A model generated the notes under the pieces. That model did no database searches. It saw nothing but the letters and a program-made list of their open reading frames with translations, and had not been told where the DNA came from. 64,000 nt of DNA from positions 18,004,572 to 18,068,571 of the forward strand of contig NC_088800.1 of assembly GCF_011386835.1 (NCBI RefSeq), read 5' to 3'. The DNA is from Chrysemys picta bellii (taxonomy: Eukaryota; Chordata; Testudines; Emydidae). Shown here piece after piece: positions 32,242 to 43,290 of the stretch. Within the stretch, counting starts at the first letter, position 1, and every line of letters begins with the position of its first letter. Made by a program: the position numbers and the translations under genes.

Positions 32242-32747
32242 CTGTATATATTTGTTCATAAGCCAAATATTTTTGGGGAAAAAGTGATGCATCAAAGAGC
32301 GGGGGTCGGCTTATAAACGGATCTACACCAAAATTTGATGATTTTAAACTCTATGGAATCACTGAATTGAATATCTAATACATTGTCGTTTTGTTTACCT
32401 GGAGCATCTGCAGGCATGGAGCCCCTCAGCTCCCTGTGGCTGCGGTTCGCCGTTCCCAGCCAATGGGAGCTGCGGGAAGTGGCGCGCCACTTCCCACAGC
32501 TCCCATTGGCTGGGAACGGCAAACCGCGGCCACTGGGAGCTGAGAGGCTCCATGCCTGTGAATGCTCCAGGTAAACAAAACGTCCCAACCCACCAGTGGT
32601 TTACCCTGATGGGCCGGGAGCCAAAGTTTGCCAACCCCTGAAATATAGGGTCAGCTTATGAAAGGGTCATATAGATTTTGCTATTTTTACCTACCATCTT
32701 GGGGGGTCGGCTTATAAACAAATGGACTAATGAACGAGTATATATGG
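32242..32747. mobile_element. Tigger/pogo-like element with TA duplication
   Basis: The termini are CTGTATATATTTGTTCAT and, inverted, CCATATATACTCGTTCAT, flanked by TA on both sides (32240-32241 and 32748-32749) as expected for Tc1/mariner-type elements. Internal GGGTCGGCTTATAAACGG occurs near both ends. It carries a truncated hAT element in the middle and no transposase. Confidence 0.7.
32388..32638. mobile_element. Truncated hAT foldback inside the Tigger-like element
   Basis: Inverted arms GTTTACCTGGAGCATCTGCAG and CCAATGGGAGCTGCGGGAAG are followed by the right end GCCAAAGTTTGCCAACCCCTG. The left terminus, which should be the inverse of this end, is missing. This is a different hAT subfamily from 11204, but it also carries CCAAT in both arms. 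Confidence 0.75.
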
Positions 32748-32788
32748 TAATTATTATTATAATTTTTTCCTCAATCACGCAGGAAGTA

Positions 32789-32883
32789 TAGGCATAGGAA
32801 CGAAGGAACTGCAATTCTGGATCAGACCCCTTAGTCCTGTATCCTGCCTCTCACAGTGGCCAGTATCAACTGAAGGTCTATGA
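32789..32883 (+). repeat. Repeat fragment (TGGATCAGACCCC type)
   Basis: GGCATAGGAACGAAGGAACTGC, CTGGATCAGACC and TATCCTGCCTCTCACAGTGG resemble a frequent reptile repeat (CTGGGTCAGACCAAAGGTCC type). Class uncertain. Confidence 0.5.
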
Positions 32884-34148
32884 ATCAAACCTACTGATTT
32901 TCGTTTGTGAAATCCTCATGAACTGAAACGGCAGATTTCACAGAGCCTTAGAGAAATGCTTGTCCTCTTTTGCAGACTCAAGAGTCTGGAATGGTTTAGA
33001 GAAGTACCTCATTGTTTGGGTCCTTATCCAAATGGACCCAAACCATTCATGATTTGCTTATTGATACTTCTTATTTTATATGAATGTCCACGATATCTAG
33101 TTGGAAGAAAGAATAACTACTAAAGTCTGCCCACACACTAACTGCTAAGACTAGTCGGCCTGACGGCTAATGCTCATTACTCACACTACAGTGCTGCACT
33201 GTGCATTGCGGTGAAAGAAAACCCTCCACATGATTTGTTTCTTGTTACTCAGGAACAAAAAATAAAATGACTGGGGCCTGTAAATAAAATAATTATAAAA
33301 ATTAAAATAATATTCCACGCTTTTTCTCTTCCTCCATAACCTCATACATTCCTTTCAAACATGAAATAATTTTTGAAAGAGGGATGGCTGTGGTGAAAAT
33401 CAATACTTTTCCTCTAGCTGAGCCTACTTCAGAGGAAAGTCAGATCCTGCCCATGCTCTGTGCTTGCATCTAAAAAGTCTAGGTTTCATTCCCTGTGGTA
33501 GCTATCATCACTATACGGCTACTTCATACAGTATATATTGACTTTGTAAACTGTGGTTGTTCTCTGGTGCATGGATCAGTATTCTGGACTGAGCATCCAA
33601 GTGTGGAAACAGGAAAAGTCTGACATGTTATTAGATGCATCCTTACTCATGCTCTTTGTACAATTTCCTGCATATCCCTGGATAGAAAATCAATAGTTAC
33701 GTATGAAGTATCAGTAGTTACCTATTGGAAAGTAGAGAGATGCTTTCCCCTCTCTTGAAAGATGCTGGGATTTCTTATGTTCTCAGCAATGGTGGGGTGT
33801 AGAAGATAAAAATGTAGTTGTAATAGTCTTAGGGCTGCCATGGCAACCTGATCGTGGGAAGCACCAAGTTTGTAGTGAAGGGCTAAACACATCAAGAAAA
33901 TCCTCTGCCATAACTCTAGCATAAAGTTTTGCCTTTGAGTGGAGCAGAATCTATTGGTATTACAGGGCAAGTCATAAAAAGAAGGAAGTGTTACAACTGA
34001 AGCTGACAAAAAAGTAACTATAAGAAACAAAAGAGGAAAGAATTAAGGACAGAAAAGGAGCTTTAATACCAAAGCCCTTGATAAATCTCTTGGACCCTAC
34101 CCTAAACCAAATGCCTGAGGCCACTCTAGTCTAAGGCCTTATAGTACA
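32884..34148. other. No recognised feature
   Basis: AT-rich unique sequence; no genes or RNAs were recognised. Confidence 0.4.
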
Positions 34149-34149
34149 T

Positions 34150-34302
34150 TTAATTGTTATTAATTATTGTGGTAGAAGCTTGATGTCCCAATCAGAATTA
34201 AGGCCCCATTGTACTGGGCACCATCTAACACAGAATAAAAAGATGGTTCCTGCTCCAAAGAGCTTGCAATCTAAATATCAGTCAGACAAAAAAGCAGCTC
34301 AC
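34150..34302 (-). repeat. MIR-like SINE tail
   Basis: CCCCATTGTACTGGGCACC, ACAGAATAAAAAGATGGTTCC and CAAAGAGCTTGCAATCTAAAT are the complement of the L2-like tail seen at 5900 and 18418. Confidence 0.65.
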
Positions 34303-36894
34303 AGCCAATTATAGTTGGTTATTTTTCCTATAGTTCTTTAGAAACCAGTCCATATTCTTATCCTCTATAGATTATCTCATATCAGCAATGAGCTCTGATG
34401 TTTTTAAAGGGGCTAGCAGTTGCAGCTCTGAAAGGAGCAAGAGCCACTCTTAACTGCTTTTCAAATGTGGAAAACAAAACAGAATATATACACACATTGG
34501 CCGGCACTATTTTTGGTTGAGGAACCATATCTTACTAAAAATGATAGGCCTGATTCTGCCCTTGGTTATGCCCCTGTGCCAACCCACTGATAACATTAGA
34601 TTGCAGATTAATATAAAGTGACATGCAGATTAAGCATTTTCACAGCTCAGAGAGCGGCAAACTCACCAAAGAACACCTAGATATTCTAAGTTTAACTAGT
34701 AATATCTTGCAGCTGCTAAATGTGCTTACAACATAGAGTATATATATTACATATCATGCAGGTGGCAGTCATATCTGATCACTATTGTAAAACAGTTTAT
34801 TAGGCATACACAGTGTGACAAGGAAATGGAAGACAGCCAGGAATCTGATCTTACCTGGTGCTTTCTGCTGCTGCTTCACGGTCTCTTAACATGCTCTGAA
34901 GTCCTTTGCTTTGTATTTGCTTCAGGCCTACAGCGTCAAAGTGTATCAGTTCTTTACAAAGCCACACAGCATCAGTATGACATGTGAAACTAGCCAGTTC
35001 GGCAGCACTTTACCCTTCAAATGCTTTCATGATATTGAGCCTTACAAGAAAAATATCAACCAGGCCTGATCCTTAAGCCTTTCACTACTGAACCAACCCA
35101 TGTATTCACAGATATTTAATAGCAAATGTAGGATTGGGTGAACCAATTTGGAAAAATTCCTGACCCAGCATGTATCAGTTCTAAAAACCTTCCCAACCTT
35201 TTTAAAAGCTTCAGTTCAGGAAGTGCTTTTTGTTTCCCTTTGCTGCTCCTTGACAACTTCCTGGTTGTCATCCCACCTCCCAGTGGTGTAGTTAAACCAC
35301 CAATCAAAATCATAGCCAAGCCCATTAGTTTGGGCAGTCCCTATAGTGCGGTCACTAACCCCTACTAGGGCTCTAATCCACTGAGGTATTGAAGTACATA
35401 TCTTACATGAGGCATGGACTCACAAAAGTCAATGGGATAACTCACATGCTTAAAGTTAGGCACATGCTTTAGTGCCTTCCTGAACTTGGGCCCAGGTTTC
35501 TATGCACTAAGAAGCTGCATTACAGGGGATGGATTAAAACAAAAGGGGGCCGAATCCTTCTGAAAGTGTAGCTCCCTCCTCAACCTATTTGCTTAGTTTT
35601 GCCATCTCACTTTCTATTCTCTCCCTCTCTCTTCTTCTCCAGCAACATTCCATCACCTTACTGCTCCCTCTTGCCTTGCCCCCACTTTGGTTCTCCGTCT
35701 CTTTACCTTCCCGTTCACTGAGTTTTTGCTCACAGACTCCAGGTGGCATGAGGGATTTACTTGGTAGCTACAACTATACTTAGTAGAGTATGTCGAGTAG
35801 TTTTTTTTAGTATAATGTAACATTCCAGCTAGTACATATGCATTCTACTGCCTGAGCAGAAGGAAACAGACTTGCCTATTTGTGACTGTCTTGTCCCCTG
35901 TGACTGGCACAATAGAAGACTTGCCACTATTAATTGCTGACACAGGTGTCTTTTTTGACTCAAGTGGTAGCAGCCTGTGTTTTAAAAACATCAGTCATGA
36001 GTTACATGGTCTTTTCCAGGCAGTATGCATATGTTTTAGCTCAGGACTGCGGTGTCTGTGTATGAAACCTTGGACCATTACACCAAGAGTGAGACCACCA
36101 GCTTATTTGACATAGGCCACCAAACAGCCATTAGCTGGTAATGGCTCTCAGTCACTACTGACCTGGGTCAAATTCATACTGGTGACAGAAATAAAGAGCG
36201 CCATATCTCACTACTAATTCTCTGAGCCATCGAGTCCTACAGTTTTGTGCTCTTATAACTAAACAAATATTAATGTGTTTTAAATAAAATGTTGCAAGTA
36301 ATTAGTAAATAATGGAGAACTAAACCTGTTGGCATTTTAGAAAAATATATGGCTGAGCAATCTCATGTTGAAAGCTGGTTAGTGCATACACAATTTTTTC
36401 AATCAAAATTTCATAACAAGTTTTTAGCACATAGACTTTGTTCTCACACAGGGCAACTGAATAATCTATGGACTAAGTCTCTAAGTATTGGTATGCTAGA
36501 GAAGCAGTTACAGTCTGTTGAGTAAATAATAGGCATTTTAAGAAGTCCCTAAATACTTATTTATCTGATAGACCTTAACTTTTCTGAAGGTGTCATTATG
36601 GTCTGTTGAATTCATACTAAGCCTCATAAAAGTCTCCAAAGTACATTTTAACGCATGAATAGGCATTTGAAGGAGTTCCTAAATTCACATGATATGAGCT
36701 GAAAAGCTTTCAAAAAATTAAATTACTTAAAATCCCAAATCATTAATAACATTTATTTGTAAGCATAAAAATGGGGAAAAAATTGTTTTAAAATCAAATA
36801 TTTTCCTCCTTTCTGGTACCTGAGTCTTCCTTTCTGTGTCTGAAACATTGGGGTGCAAATAACTAGGCCATTTAGACATGGAGGGCTCAGTCCT
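34303..36894. other. No gene; one palindromic repeat piece
   Basis: Mostly unique AT-rich sequence. A small palindromic repeat at 35385-35492 contains GTCAATGGGATAACTCACATGC and TTAGGCACATGC. No exon was recognised. Confidence 0.4.
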
Positions 36895-36899
36895 GCAAC

Positions 36900-37030
36900 G
36901 GCTGAGCACTCTGGCCCCAATCCAGCAAAGCACTTAAGCACATGCTTGACTTCAGAGGGATTGCTCATTAAAGATAAGCACGTGCTTAAGCTCTTCCATG
37001 GATCTGGGCCACAGCGTTCAGCACCTTGCA
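36900..37030. repeat. Small palindromic repeat (CACTTAAGCACATGC type)
   Basis: CAGCAAAGCACTTAAGCACATGC and AAGCACGTGCTTAAGCTCTTCC are inverted arms around a GACTTCAGAGGGATT centre. Related copies are at 15595, 35385, 53290 and 54940. Confidence 0.6.
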
Positions 37031-37633
37031 GGATGAAGGCCCCAAGAGTCTGATTTGTGGGTGCATTTAGGTCCTCTGAGGTCTAAATTTTCCCAGCAAA
37101 TAGCTGTGGGTGCAAAATGAACAACACATCCACAATCATTTGTGCCCACCAACTGCAAGTGCAAAAAGGGAGGGCAAGTTTAGCAAATCTGTCTCTCGTC
37201 GTTTTTCCTGGTACAACTGATGGCAACAAAGTCGTAAGCCAGATCTTTTCCCTATTTTCCCGGCACTGCTATATAGCACCATCATGCAGTCTTAATACAA
37301 ACAAGAAACCCATCCAAGTATGGGGAAATTATAATCCTGTAAATAGCTGGCATGTCCTCAACCACTGCTGAAACATGGAACCATAAACTCAGACCTAGGC
37401 AGGTAAGTGAGGAGGAAACTAATTTTCAATATTTTGTTTTAGAATAGAAATATGTTTGTAACGTTGAGTTTGCAGAGAGCACATATTTTGTTATGGATTT
37501 GGGTCCTTATGGGTGTTTTATTTATTTATAGGAGCTTTTCAGTCAACCTTTCACATGAAAACATCCCCCCAAATACTGTGGCCTAGATTCATTTGATTGC
37601 CTGGAGCAAGTAGGGGCGGTCTAATGGCACTAA

Positions 37634-37912
37634 GGGTATGTCTTCACTGCAATTAGATATCTGCGGCTGGCCTGTGCCAGCTGAATCAGGCTTGTGGGCT
37701 CGGGTTCAGGAGCTGTTTAATTGCAGTGTGGATGTTCAGGCTCAGGCTGCAGCCCGAGCTCTGGGACCCTCCCACCTCTCAGGGCCCTAGAGCCTGGGTG
37801 CCAGCCTGAGTCTGAAGGCATACACCGCAATTAAGCAGCCTCTGAGCCTCTGTGAGCTCGAATCAGCTGGTACAAGCCAGCCGCAGGTTTATAATTGCAG
37901 TGGAGACGTACC
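37634..37912. mobile_element. MITE with GTCTTCACTGCAATTA ends
   Basis: The left end GGGTATGTCTTCACTGCAAT is inverted at the right as GGTACGTCTCCACTGCAATT. The interior has inverted CAATTAAGCAG and GAGCTCGAATC-like blocks. About 280 bp. A partial relative lies at 47115-47270. Confidence 0.75.
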
Positions 37913-37954
37913 ACAGTCCCAGCTCCACAGTCCCAGCACAAGATAGCAGCAAAG

Positions 37955-38262
37955 GCAACCCCAAGTGCTCAAAATACATGATTCAAGTTCCCCAAAGTCC
38001 CAAGATTGTTTTAAAAATCATGAAATGTATTTGTTAAAAAATTATAATTTGGGTTCTTTTTATTTGCCTTCTGGTTTCTGGGCCTTTATAGTACACTTGA
38101 GTCACATTTCCAAGTTTTTCTCTGCAATCATGAAGGTTAGAAACTTTTTATTTTTAAATGAAAGCTGAAATTTTCACCTACTCACAGGATTTCAGAAGCT
38201 GGGGCTTTGGAAAAACACCAAATATCATGAGACTTGCTGTGAGAGTTGGAAATAATGTGATG
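37955..38262 (+). repeat. Unclassified 300-bp repeat, copy 2
   Basis: Same family and orientation as 28470-28770, including CATGAAATGTATTTG, TTGCCTTCTGGTTTCTGG, GAAGCTGGGGCTTTGG and CATGAGACTTGCTGTGAGAG. Confidence 0.65.
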
Positions 38263-38264
38263 TG

Positions 38265-38545
38265 ATGGAGCAGCCTCAGGGCTGTTCAGTCTTGTACCAC
38301 CGGACTATGGCCCCAAGGGGCCCTTCTGGCAGCTGGGAATCAGGCAAGCCATGGAGTTCCTTGGCCACACACAATTTTGCCCAGCCACACCCCTTACAGT
38401 GCAGCTGGAAGGTAGGGGATATAGGAGTCATTTCATCAGCCGTGCACCGCTTGGAGATGCTCCTACATCCAGTGAATCCCTAGGTGGCCCGTTAAACTGG
38501 CTTTCAGTCTGCTCTTTGCTGTGGAAGCAGACTTAATGAGCTAAT
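38265..38545 (+). repeat. Unclassified GC-richer repeat, copy 1
   Basis: CCTCAGGGCTGTTCAGTCTTG, then ACTATGGCCCCAAG, match the layout of 42926-43290 (CCCTCAGGGCTGCTCTAAATT, CTATGGGCCCCAAG). The family is unknown; no convincing reading frame. Confidence 0.5.
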
Positions 38546-41500
38546 GGATTTCAATACAGGACCAAATTCATCTCCACATTCTCAGTAGCAATAATGAGCA
38601 AATCTTCTTGAATCTTAAAAATAAAAGCATGCGCTCCAAATATCACTCAAAGCCCCACAGAAACTAATGTAAGTGCAGTGTCGCTCCCATTGCCCTTCAG
38701 CTCCAACAAAGCTTTTCTTTTCTAAGTCTTCAGCCGGACTGGTATGCCAGCTCTAAATGTCTCTTTCTGCAGATGCAGCACTTGTAGCACTGATCCCAGG
38801 ATTTGGTTACTCTAAGGGTTTGAAGTGTACCACAGGTTATCCAAACAAATCCTGCTGTTGATACAGAAAGAGATTTCTAGGTTGGTGGCCTCCTATTTAC
38901 AGTAAAGCAAACCAGATCCTGACACACACTGGTAACCATTTTTCATTTAAATCCAGCACATTATTCCTACCAAAGCGTGGGAGTTTTGGATCATCTTGAG
39001 AGTTTTGATTTGGTTTATTCAATAGAGAGGACCATGCTGTGAAGTCTGGATCTATATCTACCTTGTTAGAGAGTTCTTTGCGACTGTATAATCTAAGCAG
39101 AAGAAATGGATGCCCTTTGCTTGCCCCAGAGGCATTTTGCAATTCCAGTGTGTGCACCCCCATTTCTTCTATTTTCCTAGAGATTATCTCCAGTTTTTTC
39201 AATCAATGACTGATAGACAAAGTATCCTAAGATAACATCAAGGCCTGAAATTCTTTTTCAGCAAGCGAAAAAAGCAAACAGACACACTCATTGAACAATG
39301 AACTGCAAAAGGCTAAAGACCCACAGGCAAAGGGATGATTATACGTACAGTCATTATACAAGCTAAACAAACAAGCCAGCATGGACACCTAACTGAAATG
39401 TGGCTGATACTGTAATACAGATTATACTGATTTTTATAAATTACAGTATGATAGTATGAGACTTTAATATCTCTGTTCATAACCAATCTAATTAATTACT
39501 AGTTTAAATTTTTTAAGCTAATAGCATTCTACCATTTCTGCTATAAACTGAAGCTCTTTTGTGATACTATGACAGACACAGTGCAACCATGCAGTAGCCA
39601 AAAAATATCAAGTATTATATGGTAATGAATTTAAAAGACAAGTGTAGCAATTTGGGATTTATTGATGAATTCTTCCCTTCACTCAGTTTTTTAGGTGATA
39701 TGAATAGTCATTTCATTCATGTTACTATCTCTCGTAAACACTGAAACAAAATTTGACTAGAGAAAAGCTAAGCTATGCTAAGTCTAGTTCAAAATAGTGA
39801 TGCATCAGAACCACTGGACTCTAAGTAAACAGGCCATAGTTATATATTCAGAGAGTGATTGTGTTGGAGGTGTCAAGCAAACAACTCTGATACCAGACAG
39901 GTAACATGGACATGACCATAGTTTCAGCCTGTTTGGAATAAAAACCCGATAAATAAAGGAACTAGGATCAGGAAGAGAAATACCTCAATATGGACCTCAG
40001 TATTGAAGTAAATGAAGCTGCCTGCATTTTTAGCTGCTCATCAATGTAAGTGGTTCACAATCTAGACCTAAGTAATCTGCATCTTCTCAAGCTTTTTGGG
40101 ATGGGGCTCTTCTTCAGTTATGGCTGTTCTTTTGATCCAAGAGATATTTAAGTAATAAAGGTTTAAATTTTTTTTTTTATTAAAGGCTGTAAAGAGCCAT
40201 TAAGATTATAGGCACAGTAGAATTCTCACCAGAAATCAGGTAAGTTTAGAGTATGGATTCACTACAGCTAGTAAAAATGATGTACAATTAGCTCCAAACT
40301 GAATTTGTATTGAAGGAGATAAAAACATTGTTTGCTTAGCCCTCTTGGTAAAAAAAATCCACACGGGCATTGTAGTTCAGTGGGAAATGCTGTACTGTAT
40401 ATTGACTTTCAGACTCAAAAAATAAACGAAAGTAATAAGGACAAAGTGATGTAACTCAGATATTGACCGGTAACTCTTATAATGGTGAAATAGTGCATCA
40501 AATACAAGTTACATAAGGAAATGCACAGCTGGACTCTTTCTTTGAATTGATTTACATAGCTGAATTAATTCAAGCTTGGAATGTTACATTAGTGTATTGA
40601 TACTGAAGAGAAGTTTAATGGGTACTTTCAAACTGTGGTTCAAAGAATGTATAGGATGCCAAAATAATGGCTGAAGATAATGAACCAAATTCAACCTTGG
40701 TGTAACTCCATTGACTGCAACAGATTTACAGCAGAGATTTATTTAACCTGTTTTGTCCACATAGATTTACTACTTTTCTGTTGACATAAGACTTCTGGAT
40801 TTATAATAAATTAAGCTATGTGCTTTTTCTACTTGAAGGGTATACATCTATTAATTTGATCCTAAACGGACAATGGCTCACAGCTAGTCCTGATTCAACA
40901 ATGAGTTAAGCAGAATAACTAACACCAATTATGGCAAGTTTGGAATAATTCTGCTTCCTTTAGACACCAGGGGTGAAATCTTGGCTCTATTGAAGAAAAT
41001 CTTCATATAAGTCCAGGATTTCACCCCAGATGCCTACATCAGCCTAGAAAAACAAAGGGTGCATAAGGCCAGTATACTGCTTCTGCACTTAGAATTTGTG
41101 CCATGATGCAAAACAGTGAAAGAGGTGTGGTGTGGGAGTGTGGTCATGAGTGGGTTTTCTTGTGCCCAATCCTGGGGCAGCATTATGTGCAGCATTTAGG
41201 AAACTATCCGATTCCTCAGTCTATTTATTGGGTATCCGTGCACTATGAAAACATTGCTGCATTTTTCACTTGTTCAACTAGTCAAAGTGGAAATTTACAT
41301 ACTGACTTGGATCCCTCAGGTTTGGACACAAAGAAGCTTTGCTAATAACATTAAAGTAAGCCTCTTGTGGCCATTTCCATGATAAAATACAGTCTCCTGT
41401 TCTATTGTGTATGTTGGGAAGGGATGGTGAAGAGGAGACCATGCTGTGATTGTTGTGTTGCCTAAAGCCTCTTTGTCACAACAAGAGAGAGGGGGGGGGG

Positions 41501-42420
41501 GTTGTTTTGTTTTTTAAAAGAAGACAACCAGACCACAAAGTATACTCATGCTCTTTGATTTCTAGAGAAAGAAATGTATCGGTCTTTCCAAGTCCTGGAG
41601 CTGTACTGATTTACTAGTCAAGGATGGTGAAAGCTGAGATCACTTTTAAGAAGTTTCTTTACTGCAGCCTGTTTACAGTATAATATAGAAAGACAATATG
41701 CTATGATGCTGGCTACAGTGACAAATTCTGCCTTAACTGCACCCTTGTCCACCCCATTAAAAACTGGATGGTTGTATGTATCCCAGGGCAGAATTTGGCC
41801 CCAAAGTGTTTTGCAACAGCAGTGGGAAACTTCCCACTAGTCTTCACTGTCAGTGAATACCATGTACAGTGGTGATACAAGTTAACTGCTAAATTATATA
41901 GGTACCTGAGGTCACTGTTCATAACATACCAGAGTAAGTTCATTCATTAACACTGGTGACATGGCATGATATTTTGTGATATCATGTAGAAACCATCCAA
42001 GTAAAGTCCTGTCTAGCAATGTGCAACGTAAGTTATACAGCATTTAGTTTATTTTAATAACCAACCCGCATGGTCATGGTCATGCAGAGAGAATTCTATT
42101 TAATACCTTCAACTGTTACAATATTCTGTACTTGGCATGTTATGCTTTGCTTTGGCAACAGTGTGTATTCTCATCTTGACCTCAAGTGGCTAGTTTTCAC
42201 AGCCTGCTGAACAATGCTGAAGAAAAATGTGCTACTTAAGATCACAAGTGTGAACGTACATTTTCAGTTCTCATCCTTTATTTCCATAATTATACAAAAC
42301 TTTTATATAATATTTTCCCCTTATGATAGGAAAAATGTAGACTAGATTGTCTGATGTGCCCATTGCTCATTGGGTGCACATAGGGTGGGGTATGCTGGGA
42401 GCTACAAAGCAGCTGATACT
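38546..42420. other. Long unique stretch, no gene
   Basis: About 3.9 kb of AT-rich sequence with few repeats. Palindromic scraps occur at 40683-40745 and at 40960-41035 (GGGGTGAAATCTTGGC and GGATTTCACCCC as inverted arms). A G-run is at about 41490-41501. No splice-compatible coding exon was recognised. Confidence 0.4.
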
Positions 42421-42424
42421 GCTC

Positions 42425-42515
42425 TCACACAGGTTTTACTCTAGTGTAACTCCACTCACTTCAGCAGAGTTACTCCTGATTTACAATGGGGTGGGTGAGA
42501 TCAGAATTGAGCCTC
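42425..42515. repeat. Small palindromic repeat
   Basis: TCTAGTGTAACTCCACTCAC and AGAGTTACTCCTGATTTACA are members of the TTACACYAGTGTAA-type family. Confidence 0.5.
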
Positions 42516-42779
42516 ATATCTTTCCAACACAGACATGTGATGCAAAAGCCTTTCTTTGTGTTTATATCAGTAAGAATAATCTAGGAAAGTAATTGACTTG
42601 AAAAGTAGTTTTTGTAATGTATGCTTCACAATTTAGCAGACCTAATAGAACATTTGAGTAAACAACAGGGGCACTTGTCCTATGAAACCTTTTTAAAAAT
42701 GATATTGTTGTATTATCTCTAAAGCCAGGGAAATCTGTGACCATACAAATAGTATAGTATGTGATAAAACCGAATACAA

Positions 42780-42895
42780 GCATTGGTCCTGATCCCACAA
42801 TCCTTATGCATGTGCACAGTCTCATTGACCTCAGTGGTTTGGGACTAATTACAGGAGTAAGGAGTATTTGCATAAGGGTTACAGCACTGAGCCGT
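42780..42895. repeat. Small palindromic repeat
   Basis: GGTCCTGATCCCACAATCC at the left and AGTATTTGCATAAGGGTTAC at the right surround CATTGACCTCAGTGG. Same style as the other palindromic families. Confidence 0.45.
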
Positions 42896-42925
42896 TAATC
42901 AGGAACAAAAGAAAATCCTCAAGTC

Positions 42926-43290
42926 TCAGCTGTGCCCAGTAAGTGCTGGGGTCAGCGCAGGAGGGAACCGAACCTGAGGACTCCCAGGGGCCATTTCATC
43001 CCTTGGCATAAATCAAAGCACCCTCAGGGCTGCTCTAAATTATGTCTATCTGGCTATGGGCCCCAAGTTGTTGGTGTACCAGATGGGGCTCACCAGAACA
43101 CGGTGTGGTCTAGCTATACCCACTTGTTGTACTGGCATACTCCTATACTGGGGCAGAGAAAGGATGGGGTAGGAGGGTGCCATCGTTTTAATTCAAGAGG
43201 AATCCCCAGCTGGGAAGATCTGCCAGGTTTCTGGCCTCTTTGAGCCACCAGAGTGGCACCTGGGCCAGAGCAGGTCTCAGGATTGAGCCC
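42926..43290 (+). repeat. Unclassified GC-richer repeat, copy 2
   Basis: It shares ordered blocks with 38265-38545 and adds upstream sequence (GGAGGGAACCGAACCTGAGG). No gene product was recognised. Confidence 0.5.
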
